A stretch of DNA of 64,000 bases from Nonomuraea pusilla (GTDB lineage Bacteria; Actinomycetota; Actinomycetes; Streptosporangiales; Streptosporangiaceae): NCBI RefSeq assembly GCF_900109355.1, contig NZ_FOBF01000005.1, positions 372,001-436,000 on the forward strand, written 5' to 3'. The notes below the pieces were generated by a model, which did no database searches, was not told the DNA's origin, and saw only the letters and a program-made list of their open reading frames with translations. Below are positions 38,045 to 46,350 of this stretch, piece by piece. How positions within the stretch are numbered: the first letter of the stretch is position 1; each line of letters opens with the position of its first letter. Position numbers and translations under genes: made by a program.

Positions 38045-38683
38045 ATGGCTGAAACCACCGTCGTCCACCTGCTGCGCCACGGTGAGGTGCACAATCCCAG
38101 CGGCGTCCTGTACGGCAGGCTGCCCGGCTACCACCTGTCCGAGACGGGCCGGCTGATGGCCCAGACGGTCGCCAAGGTCATCACCGGCCGCGACGTCGTG
38201 GCGCTCTACAGCTCCCCGCTGGAGCGCGCGCTGGAGACCGCCGCCCCGCTCGCCGAGACGTTCGGCCTCGACGTCGTCACCGACGAGCGGCTCATCGAGG
38301 CCCGCAACCAGCTTCAGGGCCGCCCGGTCGGCCAGGGGCTCGCGATCCTGCGCGACTGGCGCAACTACCGCTACTTCTGGAACCCGATGCGGCCGTCGTG
38401 GGGCGAGCCGTACCCCGAGATCGTGCGGCGCATGCGCTCCATGATCGACGACGCCAGGGCCGCCGCGCGCGGGCACGAGGCGGTGCTGGTCAGCCACCAG
38501 CTGCCCATCTGGGCCATCAGGATGGCCGCCGAGGGCCGCAGGCTGTGGCACGACCCGCGGCGCAGGCAGTGCGCGCTCGCCAGCCTCACCACGTTCAGCT
38601 TCGACGGCGACCGCCTCATCAGCATCGGTTACAGCGAGCCCGCCGGCTCGATCGACCACGGCCCCAGCGTCCCGGGCGCCTGA
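38045..38683 (+). CDS. Histidine phosphatase family protein (phosphoglycerate mutase-like)
   Basis: 212 residues. [20 protein letters not shown] carries the RHG motif with phospho-acceptor H12; [20 protein letters not shown] binds substrate phosphate, and [14 protein letters not shown] holds the second catalytic His. Such enzymes act on sugar phosphates, nucleotides or lipid-linked phosphates. It lies 55 bp upstream of the cytochrome c maturation genes, a conserved actinomycete arrangement as I recall, but no direct link in function is known. Confidence 0.9.
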   Translation: MAETTVVHLLRHGEVHNPSGVLYGRLPGYHLSETGRLMAQTVAKVITGRDVVALYSSPLERALETAAPLAETFGLDVVTDERLIEARNQLQGRPVGQGLAILRDWRNYRYFWNPMRPSWGEPYPEIVRRMRSMIDDARAAARGHEAVLVSHQLPIWAIRMAAEGRRLWHDPRRRQCALASLTTFSFDGDRLISIGYSEPAGSIDHGPSVPGA

Positions 38684-38738
38684 CCCCACCGGTAGAGTTG
38701 CAAGCTCTACCAGCTGTAGTACAAGGAGATCTCCCTCC

Positions 38739-39314
38739 GTGCGCGCGAAGTCCGTCTCTCTCGTCCTCCTGGCTGCCCTGGTCACGGGAGGCGCGGCGGG
38801 CTGCGCGGGCAACCAGGGCGGCCAGCCCCAGGCGGGCGACACCCGGTTCGTCCCCGGCGACGGGAAGATGCAGGTGTTCGACGCCGCCGACCGCAGGCCC
38901 GCGCCCGCCGTCGAGGGCACGACGCTCGACGGCGGCAAGGCGTCGCTCGCCGAGCACAAGGGCAAGGTCGTCGTCCTCAACTTCTGGGCCTCCTGGTGCG
39001 GGCCCTGCCGGGCCGAGGCGCCGGTGCTCAAGGAGGTCGCGGCCAAGACCAAGGGCGGCGTGCAGTTCCTCGGCGTCGACTTCAAGGACCGCCAGGCCGA
39101 CGCGGTGGCGTTCGAGCGCACCGAGCAGACCGGCTACCCGCACATCTTCGACCAGCCGGGCAAGGTCGCCCTCGCCTTCCAGGGCACCGTGCCGCCCGCG
39201 GCCATCCCCTCCACCCTGATCATCGACAAGCAGGGCAGGATCGCCGCCAGGGCGCTCGGCGCCGTCAAGTACACCGACCTCATGACCACGGTCACCAAGG
39301 TGCGCGATGAGTGA
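38739..39314 (+). CDS. TlpA/ResA-like thioredoxin-fold lipoprotein
   Basis: 191 residues. A lipoprotein signal ends in GGAAGC with lipid Cys at 22. The thioredoxin fold has WASWCGPC with C87 and C90, and the cis-Pro in [14 protein letters not shown]. Outside the membrane it would reduce the haem-binding CxxCH cysteines of apocytochrome c, receiving electrons from CcdA encoded next. AAGGAG lies 11 nt before the GTG. Its end overlaps ccdA by 8 nt. Confidence 0.94.
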   Translation: MRAKSVSLVLLAALVTGGAAGCAGNQGGQPQAGDTRFVPGDGKMQVFDAADRRPAPAVEGTTLDGGKASLAEHKGKVVVLNFWASWCGPCRAEAPVLKEVAAKTKGGVQFLGVDFKDRQADAVAFERTEQTGYPHIFDQPGKVALAFQGTVPPAAIPSTLIIDKQGRIAARALGAVKYTDLMTTVTKVRDE

Positions 39315-40029
39315 CGTCGTCGCCTCGGGCTCGCTCCTGCTCGCCGTGCCCATCGCGGTGCTCGCGGGAGTGGTCTCGTTCCTTTCGCCCTGCGTGCTGC
39401 CGCTGGTGCCCGGCTACCTGTCGTACGTGACGGGCATGAGCGCCGACCCGCGGCGCGGGCGGCTGGTGCTCGGGGCGACGCTGTTCGTGGCGGGGTTCGC
39501 CGCCGTGTTCGTGCTCAGCGGGGCGCTGTTCGGCGGCCTCGGCTCCGTGCTGCTGGGCAACGCCGAGGTCATCACCAGGGTGCTCGGCGTCCTGACCATC
39601 CTGCTCGGGCTGGCGTTCCTCGGCGTGGTCCCCGGGCTCATGCGTGACGTGCGCATCCACAAGGTGCCCTCGGCGGGGCTCGCCGGGGCGCCGCTGCTCG
39701 GCGTCGTGTTCGGCCTCGGCTGGACCCCGTGCATCGGCCCCACCCTCGCCGTCGTGCTGGCGCTCGGCCTCAACGAGGGCAGCGCCGCGCGGGGCGCCCT
39801 GCTCGCCGTCGCGTACGCGCTGGGCCTCGGGCTGCCGTTCGTGGGCGCCGCGCTGGCCTACAGCAAGGCCCTTCGCACCTTCCGCGCCATCAGGAAGCAC
39901 TCCCGGCTGATCACCAGGATCGGCGGCGGGATGATGGTCGCCGTCGGCGTGCTGCTCGTGACCGGCCTGTGGGGAGAGATGATCGCAGCGATCCAGGGCG
40001 TCGTCGGCGCGTTCAGGCCGGTGATCTGA
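39307..40029 (+). CDS. ccdA: Cytochrome c biogenesis protein CcdA
   Basis: 240 residues, six membrane helices. The two redox cysteines sit in [20 protein letters not shown] and [20 protein letters not shown]. CcdA carries electrons from cytoplasmic thioredoxin to the TlpA-like lipoprotein. Starts inside the end of the lipoprotein gene; its TGA shares a base with the resB ATG (TGATG). Confidence 0.95.
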   Translation: MSDVVASGSLLLAVPIAVLAGVVSFLSPCVLPLVPGYLSYVTGMSADPRRGRLVLGATLFVAGFAAVFVLSGALFGGLGSVLLGNAEVITRVLGVLTILLGLAFLGVVPGLMRDVRIHKVPSAGLAGAPLLGVVFGLGWTPCIGPTLAVVLALGLNEGSAARGALLAVAYALGLGLPFVGAALAYSKALRTFRAIRKHSRLITRIGGGMMVAVGVLLVTGLWGEMIAAIQGVVGAFRPVI

Positions 40030-41588
40030 TGACGGTCGAGGAACTGGAGAAGGAGCAGGCGCCCAAGCAGGCCAGGCTCGGGCTCGTCGGCTGGCTGCGG
40101 TGGGTGTGGCGCACGCTCACCTCGATGAAGACGGCCCTCATCCTGCTGTTCCTGCTGGCGCTCGCCTCGGTGCCCGGCTCGCTGGTGCCGCAGCGCGGCG
40201 TCGAGCCCGACAAGGTGGCGCGCTTCTACCAGCAGTACCCCACTCTCGCCGAGTGGTACGACCGGGTGCAGCTCTTCGAGGTCTTCACCTCCGTCTGGTT
40301 CGCCGCCATCTACCTGCTGCTGTTCACGTCGCTCGTCGGCTGCATCATCCCGCGCACCCTCACCTACGCGCGGGAGCTGCGGCGCAGGCCGCCCGCCGCG
40401 CCCAGGAACCTGTCCAAGCTGCCGCACCACGCCGAGATCGACGGCGACCTGACGGCGGAGGAGGCCGCCCGGCGGCTGCGCCGCCTGCGCTTCCGGGTCG
40501 AGACCGGCGACGGCTGGGTGTCGGCGGAGAAGGGCTACCTGCGCGAGACCGGCAACCTGCTCTTCCACGTCGCGCTGCTCGGCGTGCTCGTCGCCGTGGC
40601 CGTCGGCTCCCTGTACGGCTACCGCGGCAACGTCCTCGTCGTCGAGGGCGACGGCTTCGCCAACACCGTGGCCGCCTACGACCGGTTCATCCCCGGCAAC
40701 CAGGTGTCGGCCGAGTCGCTGGAGCCGTTCTCGTTCGAGCTGCGCGACTTCAAGGCCACCTACCAGGTGCAGGGCGACAAGCGCGGCCAGGAGCTCGACT
40801 ACTCCGCCTACCTCAAGGTCAACGACTCGCCCGGCGCGCCGGCCCGCGACTACGAGCTCAAGGTCAACGAGCCGCTGGAGATCAACGGCACGCAGACGTA
40901 CCTGATCGGCCACGGCTACGCGCCCGTCTTCAAGGTGACCGACGGCAAGGGCCAGGTCGCCTTCGAGGGTCCGGTGCCGTGCCTGATCGAGCTCAAGCCC
41001 ACGCTGACGTCCGGCTGCGTGGTCAAGGCGCCCGACGCGCAGCCGACGCAGCTCGGCTTCCTCCTGCGCTTCCTGCCCACCAGCGTGCCGCTGACCGACG
41101 GCTCGTACGCGTCGGCGTTCCCCGGCGCGGTCAACCCCGAGGTGCAGGTGCTCGGCGTGTTCGGGGGAGACCTCGGCGTGCGCTCGGGCGAGCCGCAGTC
41201 GGTGTACGAGCTGGCCAAGCCCGAGGTCATGCGGAAGCTCAAGCCCCTCGTCATGGGGACGAAGGTGCCCAAGCCCCTCGCAGTGGGGCAGAAGCTCGAC
41301 CTTCCGGACGGCACAGGCAAGCTGGAGTTCACCGGCGTCAAGGAGTGGATCACACTCCAGATCGCCTACGACCCCGGCCGCTTCCCCGCCCTGCTCGCGT
41401 CGGGCACGGCCGTCGTCGCCATCGCGCTGTCGCTCATGATCCGCCGCCGCCGCGTCTTCGTCCGTGTCAAGGACGGCCGCGCCGAGGTGGGCGGGCTCAC
41501 CCGTACCGAGGGCTCCGCGGCGGGCTTCGCCGAGGAGTTCGCCGACATCGTCAAGGTTCTATCCGCAGGAGACAAGGATGCCCGCTGA
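40029..41588 (+). CDS. resB: Cytochrome c biogenesis protein ResB
   Basis: 519 residues. With CcsA/CcsB it forms the system II haem exporter and ligase. Three N-terminal helices (MKTALILLFLLALASVPGSL; SVWFAAIYLLLFTSLVGCII; LLFHVALLGVLVAVAVGSLY), a large outer domain (about 210-455), and a final helix (FPALLASGTAVVAIALSLMI). VPQRGVEPDKVARFYQQYP is the ResB family motif. It overlaps the next gene by 11 bp. Confidence 0.95.
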   Translation: MTVEELEKEQAPKQARLGLVGWLRWVWRTLTSMKTALILLFLLALASVPGSLVPQRGVEPDKVARFYQQYPTLAEWYDRVQLFEVFTSVWFAAIYLLLFTSLVGCIIPRTLTYARELRRRPPAAPRNLSKLPHHAEIDGDLTAEEAARRLRRLRFRVETGDGWVSAEKGYLRETGNLLFHVALLGVLVAVAVGSLYGYRGNVLVVEGDGFANTVAAYDRFIPGNQVSAESLEPFSFELRDFKATYQVQGDKRGQELDYSAYLKVNDSPGAPARDYELKVNEPLEINGTQTYLIGHGYAPVFKVTDGKGQVAFEGPVPCLIELKPTLTSGCVVKAPDAQPTQLGFLLRFLPTSVPLTDGSYASAFPGAVNPEVQVLGVFGGDLGVRSGEPQSVYELAKPEVMRKLKPLVMGTKVPKPLAVGQKLDLPDGTGKLEFTGVKEWITLQIAYDPGRFPALLASGTAVVAIALSLMIRRRRVFVRVKDGRAEVGGLTRTEGSAAGFAEEFADIVKVLSAGDKDAR

Positions 41589-42531
41589 GCAACTCGCAGG
41601 GCTGAGCGACCTCTTCGTCGTCGGCGCCGTGCTGCTCTACGTCTTCGCCATGGTGGCGTTCGCGCTGGAGCTGGCGTACGGTCAGGCGCGCGCCGGGGCG
41701 GCGCCGGCCAGGCGGCGCCTGGTCGCCGCAGGCGCCGGCGGCCCCGGCGAGGAGATCGCCGAGGACGCCCCCGAGCCGAAGGTCGTGCAGGCGGCCCCCT
41801 GGGCGGCGAAGGCCGGTGTGGCCGCGCTGGGCATGGCCTGGTTCGGCTGGGCCGCCAACCTGGGCGCCATCATCACCCGCGGCCTGGCCGTCGAGCGGTG
41901 GCCCTGGGGCAACATGTACGAGTTCGTGGTGGCCATCTGCTTCGCGGTGGTGACGGCGTTCCTCGTGACCCAGGTCCGGCAGAACGTCCGCTTCCTGGGC
42001 GCGTTCGTGATGCTCACAGCCGCGCTCGGCCTGGGCTTCGCGGTGAAGGTGCTCTACACGGCGGCCGGGCCCGTGGTGCCCGCGCTCAACTCGTACTGGG
42101 TGGCCATCCACGTCACCGCCGCCATCGTGGCGAGCGGCCTGTTCACGCTGGCCGGCGTCTCGGGCGTGCTCTACCTGGTGCGCGGCGACGGGCTGTCGCG
42201 GCTGCCGTCGCGCGCCGACCTGGAGCGGGTGGCGCACCGCGCGATCGTGCTGTCGTTCCCCATCTGGACGTTCGCCGTCATCGCGGGCGCCCTGTGGGCC
42301 GACCGCGCGTGGGGGCGCTACTGGGGCTGGGACCCCAAGGAGGTCTGGTCGTTCATCACCTGGGTGGCCTACGCGGCGTACCTGCACGCCAGGGTGACCG
42401 CGGGGTGGCGCGGCAGGGCGGCCACGATCGTGCAGCTCGTGGCCTTCGCGTGCCTGCTGTTCAACCTGGTGGGGGTCAACATCTTCATCTCGGGCCTGCA
42501 CAGCTACGCGGACGTCGCCGGCGCCCGCTAG
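41578..42531 (+). CDS. ccsB: Cytochrome c biogenesis protein CcsB/CcsA (haem handling)
   Basis: 317 residues, about eight membrane helices. The WWD-type haem motif is WGRYWGWDPKEVWSFITWVA followed by AYLHARV, with flanking His ligands (IHVTAAIV and LHARV). Works with ResB to deliver haem to cytochromes c, needed for the bcc complex of actinomycete respiration. AGGAG 8 nt before the ATG, inside the resB end. Its TAG shares CTAG with the convergent gene at 42528. Confidence 0.95.
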   Translation: MPAEQLAGLSDLFVVGAVLLYVFAMVAFALELAYGQARAGAAPARRRLVAAGAGGPGEEIAEDAPEPKVVQAAPWAAKAGVAALGMAWFGWAANLGAIITRGLAVERWPWGNMYEFVVAICFAVVTAFLVTQVRQNVRFLGAFVMLTAALGLGFAVKVLYTAAGPVVPALNSYWVAIHVTAAIVASGLFTLAGVSGVLYLVRGDGLSRLPSRADLERVAHRAIVLSFPIWTFAVIAGALWADRAWGRYWGWDPKEVWSFITWVAYAAYLHARVTAGWRGRAATIVQLVAFACLLFNLVGVNIFISGLHSYADVAGAR

Positions 42532-42818
42532 TCGTCGCCGCCCCGCATCCGTCGTTCGAGCTCCTTGAGGAACTCGGGGTCGTCGTCGGGTCCCTTCGGC
42601 ATGCCCGGGCCGGGGGGCACGGGCCAGGCGGCGCGGGCGGCGCGCGGCCTGCCCTTGATCAGCCAGACCAGGCCGCCGAGGAACGGCACGACCACGACGA
42701 TCAGCACCCACAGCGGCTTCGGGACGTTCCTGACGTCGTCCTCGGGGGTGGTGACGACGTCGAAGAGGGAGAAGAGCCAGAAGGCCAGCAACGCCAGGCC
42801 GATCAGAACACCTGCCAT
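42528..42818 (-). CDS. Phospholipase D nuclease N-terminal (PLDc_N) domain protein
   Basis: 96 residues. Two membrane helices (MAGVLIGLALLAFWLFSLFD and PLWVLIVVVVPFLGGLVWLI) with a short outer loop, then a cytoplasmic tail ending DPEFLKELERRMRGGDD, where a coiled helix is likely. This matches small PLDc_N membrane proteins of actinobacteria; the function is unknown. I chose ATG 42818 because TACAGT lies 6 nt before it; ATG 42836 would add six residues. Confidence 0.85.
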   Translation of the reverse strand: MAGVLIGLALLAFWLFSLFDVVTTPEDDVRNVPKPLWVLIVVVVPFLGGLVWLIKGRPRAARAAWPVPPGPGMPKGPDDDPEFLKELERRMRGGDD

Positions 42819-42824
42819 GCCCGA

Positions 42825-42830
42825 ACTGTA
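42825..42830 (-). promoter_or_regulatory. Candidate -10 box TACAGT of the PLDc_N gene
   Basis: On the minus strand TACAGT ends 6 nt before the ATG at 42818, the leaderless spacing. Confidence 0.4.
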
Positions 42831-42944
42831 AGCCATCCGCGACGTGATCGTGCCGCTCGATGCCCCCTTTGGGGTGACTGACGAAGATCGGCGTCGTACC
42901 GTGGAACCCGATCCGACCCAGCCGGCCCGGGCTTGAGAGGTGCG

Positions 42945-43958
42945 ATGGCCTTTTCTCAGGACAAGGGTTCCCCGGACAGGGGGCGCCACCGCAGAGGCCG
43001 GTGGTGGCGGCGCGGCTCGTACCTGTTCTCGCGGCGCAGGGAGGCTCCTCCCGACGCGGCGCGGTCCTTCTGGTCGAGCGCCCGCTCGGAGGTGCGCCGC
43101 GGCCTGAGGGGCGACAGGGAGCGTTCCAGGCTGTTCCGGGAGCGCCCCGCCACCCCGGAGGCGCGCGACGTGCCCGAGGCCCGTGACGAGGGCAGGGGGC
43201 CGCAGGAGCGCCGGACCGACGACCGGCCCCGCTGGGGCTCGCGCCCCGAGCGGCTGTCCGCCGCGGTGGCCGAGCAGCCCGCCTACACCTGGCACGACTT
43301 CGAGCTCGACGACGCGCCGCCCAGGGCGCGGCCCGACCTGCCAGGCGCGCCCTCGCGGGGCGACGGCCTGCGCCACTGCGGGAAGCTGGAGTCGATCCTG
43401 CACCGCCAGTGGGACGCCAGGTTCGGGCCGCCCTCCGCCGACGCCGTACGCGCCGTGGAGAGCCTCGCCAGGCTGCCGGAGCGTCTGAAGGAGATGCTGG
43501 CGGGCGGCCTGGAGGGCGTCTACATCGGCCCCGGCGGCGTGCCCGACCTCGACGACATGGGCTACCTGCGCAACGCGCCGCTGCCGTCGGGGCGGGCCAC
43601 CTGGGACATGTGCGCGGGCGCGTACGGCGACCGCAAGATCGTGGTGGGTGACCGGCCCTCGCCCACGCCCGACGTGATGATGCACGAGGTCGGCCACGCC
43701 ATCGACGACCTCGACTCGGCTCACGGCGAATGGGTCTCCGACTCGCCGGAGTTCGTGGCACTGTACGAGAAGGTCGCGCCCCTGCTGGTCTCGGCCTTCC
43801 ACCGGCAGCCCGGCGGGCTGGGCCGCAAGGAGTTCTTCGCCGACGCCTTCGCCGCCATCGCCTCCCGCCAGCGCCCGGCGCTGGTCGACATGCTGGGGGG
43901 CGACACGCGCACGGCGCTCACCATCATGCTGTTCTTCAACCGGCGCTACGGAATCTAG
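42945..43958 (+). CDS. Lethal-factor-like (ATLF) zinc metalloprotease with basic N-terminal tail
   Basis: 337 residues. Residues 1-110 are disordered and very basic (GRHRRGRWWRRGSYLFSRRR and later RPRWGSRP), without a signal peptide. Residues 140-337 resemble the anthrax lethal factor/Pro-Pro endopeptidase fold: LPERLKEMLAGGLEGVYIGP, then GAYGDRKIVVGD, and HEVGH with H247, E248, H251, followed by EFFADAF with E296 as third zinc ligand. All zinc residues are present, so it is probably active. AGAGGTGCG precedes the ATG. An 80-residue acidic protein gene follows 10 nt later. Target and location unknown; the protein lacks a secretion signal. Confidence 0.8.
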   Translation: MAFSQDKGSPDRGRHRRGRWWRRGSYLFSRRREAPPDAARSFWSSARSEVRRGLRGDRERSRLFRERPATPEARDVPEARDEGRGPQERRTDDRPRWGSRPERLSAAVAEQPAYTWHDFELDDAPPRARPDLPGAPSRGDGLRHCGKLESILHRQWDARFGPPSADAVRAVESLARLPERLKEMLAGGLEGVYIGPGGVPDLDDMGYLRNAPLPSGRATWDMCAGAYGDRKIVVGDRPSPTPDVMMHEVGHAIDDLDSAHGEWVSDSPEFVALYEKVAPLLVSAFHRQPGGLGRKEFFADAFAAIASRQRPALVDMLGGDTRTALTIMLFFNRRYGI

Positions 43959-43968
43959 GTGATCCACC

Positions 43969-44211
43969 ATGGACGTCATCCGGCTCGCGGACGGGACCTT
44001 GCGCGTACCGCAGAGCCTGACCAGTGAGGACGGGCGCCTCATCGGCAACGCGTACGTGGAGCTGCGTCCCGGCGACCCCGACTACGAGCAGTGGCTGCCC
44101 GAGTCGCTGACCGAGGAGGAGGCGGCGGAGCGCCGGCGGCGGTGGGCGGAGGAGGACGACGCGCTGGAGCGTGAGTTCCTGGCGTTCAAGGCCGACCAGG
44201 AAGGCGCGTGA
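43969..44211 (+). CDS. Small acidic protein encoded with the metalloprotease
   Basis: 80 residues, strongly acidic. MDVIRLADGTLRVPQSLTSE is a small beta unit; residues 36-80 form a charged helix (ESLTEEEAAERRRRWAEEDD, LEREFLAFKADQEGA). No signal or membrane segment. It begins 10 nt after the metalloprotease stop with GGTGATCC upstream, so it is co-transcribed. The opposite charge of the protease tail suggests a binding partner or inhibitor, but nothing proves this. Family not recognised. Confidence 0.7.
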   Translation: MDVIRLADGTLRVPQSLTSEDGRLIGNAYVELRPGDPDYEQWLPESLTEEEAAERRRRWAEEDDALEREFLAFKADQEGA

Positions 44212-44331
44212 GCGGCCGACGGGGGACGAACGGGGGTGCGGACAGGCGCCAGCCACGGTCGGCGGTTGGCGCCGCCCCGTGCTTGCCGTACGGACGTGAG
44301 GTAGGGAAGCACGCGAACAGTGACTCCGCCG

Positions 44332-44358
44332 CGGTGATCCTGGCGCGCAGGATCACCG
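44332..44358. terminator. Bidirectional terminator between the acidic protein gene and bldC
   Basis: Perfect 11-bp stem CGGTGATCCTG / CAGGATCACCG with a 5-nt loop, 12 bp beyond the bldC stop and 120 bp beyond the other gene. Confidence 0.8.
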
Positions 44359-44370
44359 TCTGGACGAACG

Positions 44371-44592
44371 TCAGACGCGCGGGGACTCACCTGCGGGCCG
44401 GTCGGCCGTTAGAACGTCCTCGCCTCGGAGAAGGGCGTGCACTTCCGACTCGCGGAACCGCCGGTGCCCTCCGGGGGTGCGGATACTGCTGATGCGGCCT
44501 GCCGCAGCCCAGCGCGTAACCGTCTTTGGGTCAACCCGGAAGAGGGCGGCAACCTCTCCTGGGGTCAGCAGACGCTCGCTGCTACTCTCCAC
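44371..44592 (-). CDS. bldC: Developmental regulator BldC
   Basis: 73 residues. LLTPGEVAALFRVDPKTVTR and WAAAGRISSIRTPGGHRRFR are the MerR-like winged helix of BldC, a small protein that binds DNA by asymmetric head-to-tail polymerisation over direct repeats and holds back development in Streptomyces. The family match is close over the whole domain; the C-terminal tail (RGEDVLTADRPAGESPRV) is not conserved. The GTG at 44592 has GGGGAG 6 nt upstream; a longer frame to 44685 has no ribosome site. Confidence 0.9.
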   Translation of the reverse strand: MESSSERLLTPGEVAALFRVDPKTVTRWAAAGRISSIRTPGGHRRFRESEVHALLRGEDVLTADRPAGESPRV

Positions 44593-44723
44593 CAATCTCT
44601 CCCCCTCGCATCCCGCTTCCTGCCAGCGGGCGGACAGGTAACCAGTGTGTCGAGCGAAGCCTGATTTATCCGTGGTTTTCGCCAAAGATCACGGGTTGTT
44701 ATCAGCTGACTGCCCGATTGTTA

Positions 44724-44774
44724 TATGATAGAGCCTCTTTGGGGCTCTCGTGGGTGTTTCTTTACGAAACACCC
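44724..44774 (+). ncRNA. Candidate short RNA or attenuated leader with two hairpins
   Basis: TATGAT (44724-44729) is close to the consensus -10 TATAAT. Transcription from about 44736 would meet AGAGCC...GGCTCT (44730-44748) and then a perfect 9-bp hairpin GGGTGTTTC-TTTAC-GAAACACCC (44752-44774), a good terminator shape. A transcript of about 40-50 nt, or an attenuated leader of DUF4229, would result. No good -35 is seen (TTATCA 19 bp away at best). This is inference from sequence only. Confidence 0.35.
44752..44774 (+). terminator. Perfect hairpin GGGTGTTTC-TTTAC-GAAACACCC
   Basis: 9-bp stem with a 5-nt loop in AT-rich DNA, 75 bp before the DUF4229 start. Possible terminator of the candidate short RNA, or a protein-binding site. 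Confidence 0.5.
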
Positions 44775-44836
44775 TAACTGGGAACAGTAGCAGTGCTCGC
44801 GTCCGATGCGAAGAGAGACCGGTCCACGAGTCCGAG

Positions 44837-44842
44837 TAACCT
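44837..44842 (+). promoter_or_regulatory. Candidate -10 box TAACCT of the DUF4229 gene
   Basis: TAACCT ends 6 nt before the GTG at 44849; no ribosome site between, so probably leaderless. Confidence 0.45.
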
Positions 44843-44848
44843 CGAACC

Positions 44849-45067
44849 GTGCGTCCCGTTCTCGTTTACACCGCGTCGCGGATCGGTCTGTTTGTCGTCG
44901 CAGCCGGCCTACTGCTTCTGCTCGGCGTGCAAAACCTGCTGTTCCTGCTCGCAGCCTCTTTCTTGCTCAGCGGCATCGCCAGCTACGTCCTGCTGTCGAA
45001 ACAGCGCGACGCCATGAGCGCGCGGATCAGCGACAGGATGGGCCGGCCGGAGCAGCACGACGACTAG
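44849..45067 (+). CDS. DUF4229 family small membrane protein
   Basis: 72 residues. Two close membrane helices (SRIGLFVVAAGLLLLLGV and LLFLLAASFLLSGIASYVLL) followed by KQRDAMSARISDRMGRPEQH, the DUF4229 pattern of actinobacteria. The function is unknown; family members often sit near menaquinone genes, as here (menG is 1.3 kb away). The GTG start fits the leaderless box. The stop shares CTAG with the convergent propeller gene. Confidence 0.88.
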   Translation: MRPVLVYTASRIGLFVVAAGLLLLLGVQNLLFLLAASFLLSGIASYVLLSKQRDAMSARISDRMGRPEQHDD

Positions 45068-46272
45068 GGCAGGGGGAACATGCCGATCCGGGCATGGTAC
45101 TCCCGTCCGAGGCTCGTCGTGTCACTACCTACAAGTAGTCCGCCCTTGTGGGCGAGGAACGCCTTGACCCCGATGCCGCGCTCGCGGGTCGGATTCCAGC
45201 TGAGCGCCTTTCCCGTGCCGGGGTGGACGGCCCCGATGCCGGGGCGTGACACCGCCCCGGGCCCGGCCGTGTCGCGGCCCTTCGGGTTGTCCAGCCAGCG
45301 CTGGTGCCCGCCCACGTAGACGGCCGCGCCCGTCACCGCCACCGCGTACAGCGAGTCGCCGCCGGTGGCGTTCACCCAGGTGGGACGGATGCGCGTGCCT
45401 TTGGCGTACGTCTCGAACCTGGCCGCCGTGTCGCACATCCCGCCGCCCCGCCAGCCGCCCGTGGTGACCACCACGAAGTACGAGCCGCCGGGCGAGAAGT
45501 CGAGGCCGCGCACGTACGAGGGGAAGTCGACCATGCAGCGGCGCGCGTACGCGTCGGTGCGCCAGGGCGCCACGCGCGCGGTGGGGCCGCTGACGTCGAT
45601 GAGCCCGAGCTGCGGCCTGGACTGCCCGTCGAGCGTGGTGAAGTTGCCGTCGACGGCCAGCCGGTCGCGCGACACCGCGAGCGCCTGCACCTTCACCCTG
45701 GGCCCCAGCGGCGCCCCCGGCTCGATCGAGAACCCGGGGTCGGCGGCGCCGGTGGCCGCGCTGAGCCTGGCCAGCGCGGGGCGCGGGCGCTCGAAGTCGC
45801 CGCCGACGTACAGATGTGAGCCGCTTCTCGCGAGCGTGGTGACCATGCCGCCGGAGACGCCCGGCCTGAACCCGCCGACCACCTCGCCGTCGGCCAGGCT
45901 GAGCTTCGCGAGCGCCCTGGCCGGGTCGAGGTTGACGCCGGTGAAGGCGCCGCCGACGTAGACGGTGGCGTCGTCGCCCGGAGCGAGGCCGTAGACCGGG
46001 CCTGAGACGTCGGGCGCGAAGTCCGGCAGGACCCGCCCGGTGGCCAGGTCGAAGGCGAACAGGTTCGACCGGGGGTAGGTGGTGGTGCGCCCCGCGTCGG
46101 CCACCTCCGTGAACGAGCCGCCCACGACGACGGTGGAGCCGACGAGCGTGATGGCGTTGACGATGCCGTCGAGCACGTGGGGCGTGGTGTCGACGGGGTC
46201 GGCCGAGACCACCACGGGATGCGCGACGGGGGACGCCGTGAGGAACGCCGCCAGGGCGGCACGGGCAAGCAT
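45064..46272 (-). CDS. Secreted beta-propeller (delta-60 repeat-like) protein
   Basis: 402 residues. A signal peptide ([20 protein letters not shown], then VVSADP) is followed by repeated units of about 45-60 residues with the pattern [55 protein letters not shown]. This is a propeller of the delta-60/PQQ-like kind common in secreted actinomycete proteins, often with added carbohydrate or adhesion domains that are absent here. Two Cys (RRCMVD, GGMCDT) may pair. Ligand unknown. It is divergent from menG. Confidence 0.8.
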   Translation of the reverse strand: MLARAALAAFLTASPVAHPVVVSADPVDTTPHVLDGIVNAITLVGSTVVVGGSFTEVADAGRTTTYPRSNLFAFDLATGRVLPDFAPDVSGPVYGLAPGDDATVYVGGAFTGVNLDPARALAKLSLADGEVVGGFRPGVSGGMVTTLARSGSHLYVGGDFERPRPALARLSAATGAADPGFSIEPGAPLGPRVKVQALAVSRDRLAVDGNFTTLDGQSRPQLGLIDVSGPTARVAPWRTDAYARRCMVDFPSYVRGLDFSPGGSYFVVVTTGGWRGGGMCDTAARFETYAKGTRIRPTWVNATGGDSLYAVAVTGAAVYVGGHQRWLDNPKGRDTAGPGAVSRPGIGAVHPGTGKALSWNPTRERGIGVKAFLAHKGGLLVGSDTTSLGREYHARIGMFPLP

Positions 46273-46337
46273 TTGCCAATAGATAGCAGACGAACGGTAA
46301 TGAGGCGGCTACTTTCCGTCGATCGTCGGGATGGCCA

Positions 46338-46343
46338 TAGGCT
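46338..46343 (+). promoter_or_regulatory. Candidate -10 box TAGGCT of leaderless menG
   Basis: TAGGCT ends 7 nt before the ATG at 46351, in the 78-bp divergent gap. Confidence 0.5.
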
Positions 46344-46350
46344 TGGGCGC

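Larger units (their letters stand above)
44593..44848. other. AT-rich divergent region between bldC and the DUF4229 gene
   Basis: 256 bp with clearly lower GC than the neighbours. It contains a TATGAT box (44724-44729), two hairpins and the DUF4229 -10 box, listed separately. No coding frame is supported. It also must hold the bldC promoter, which I could not place with confidence. Confidence 0.6.
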
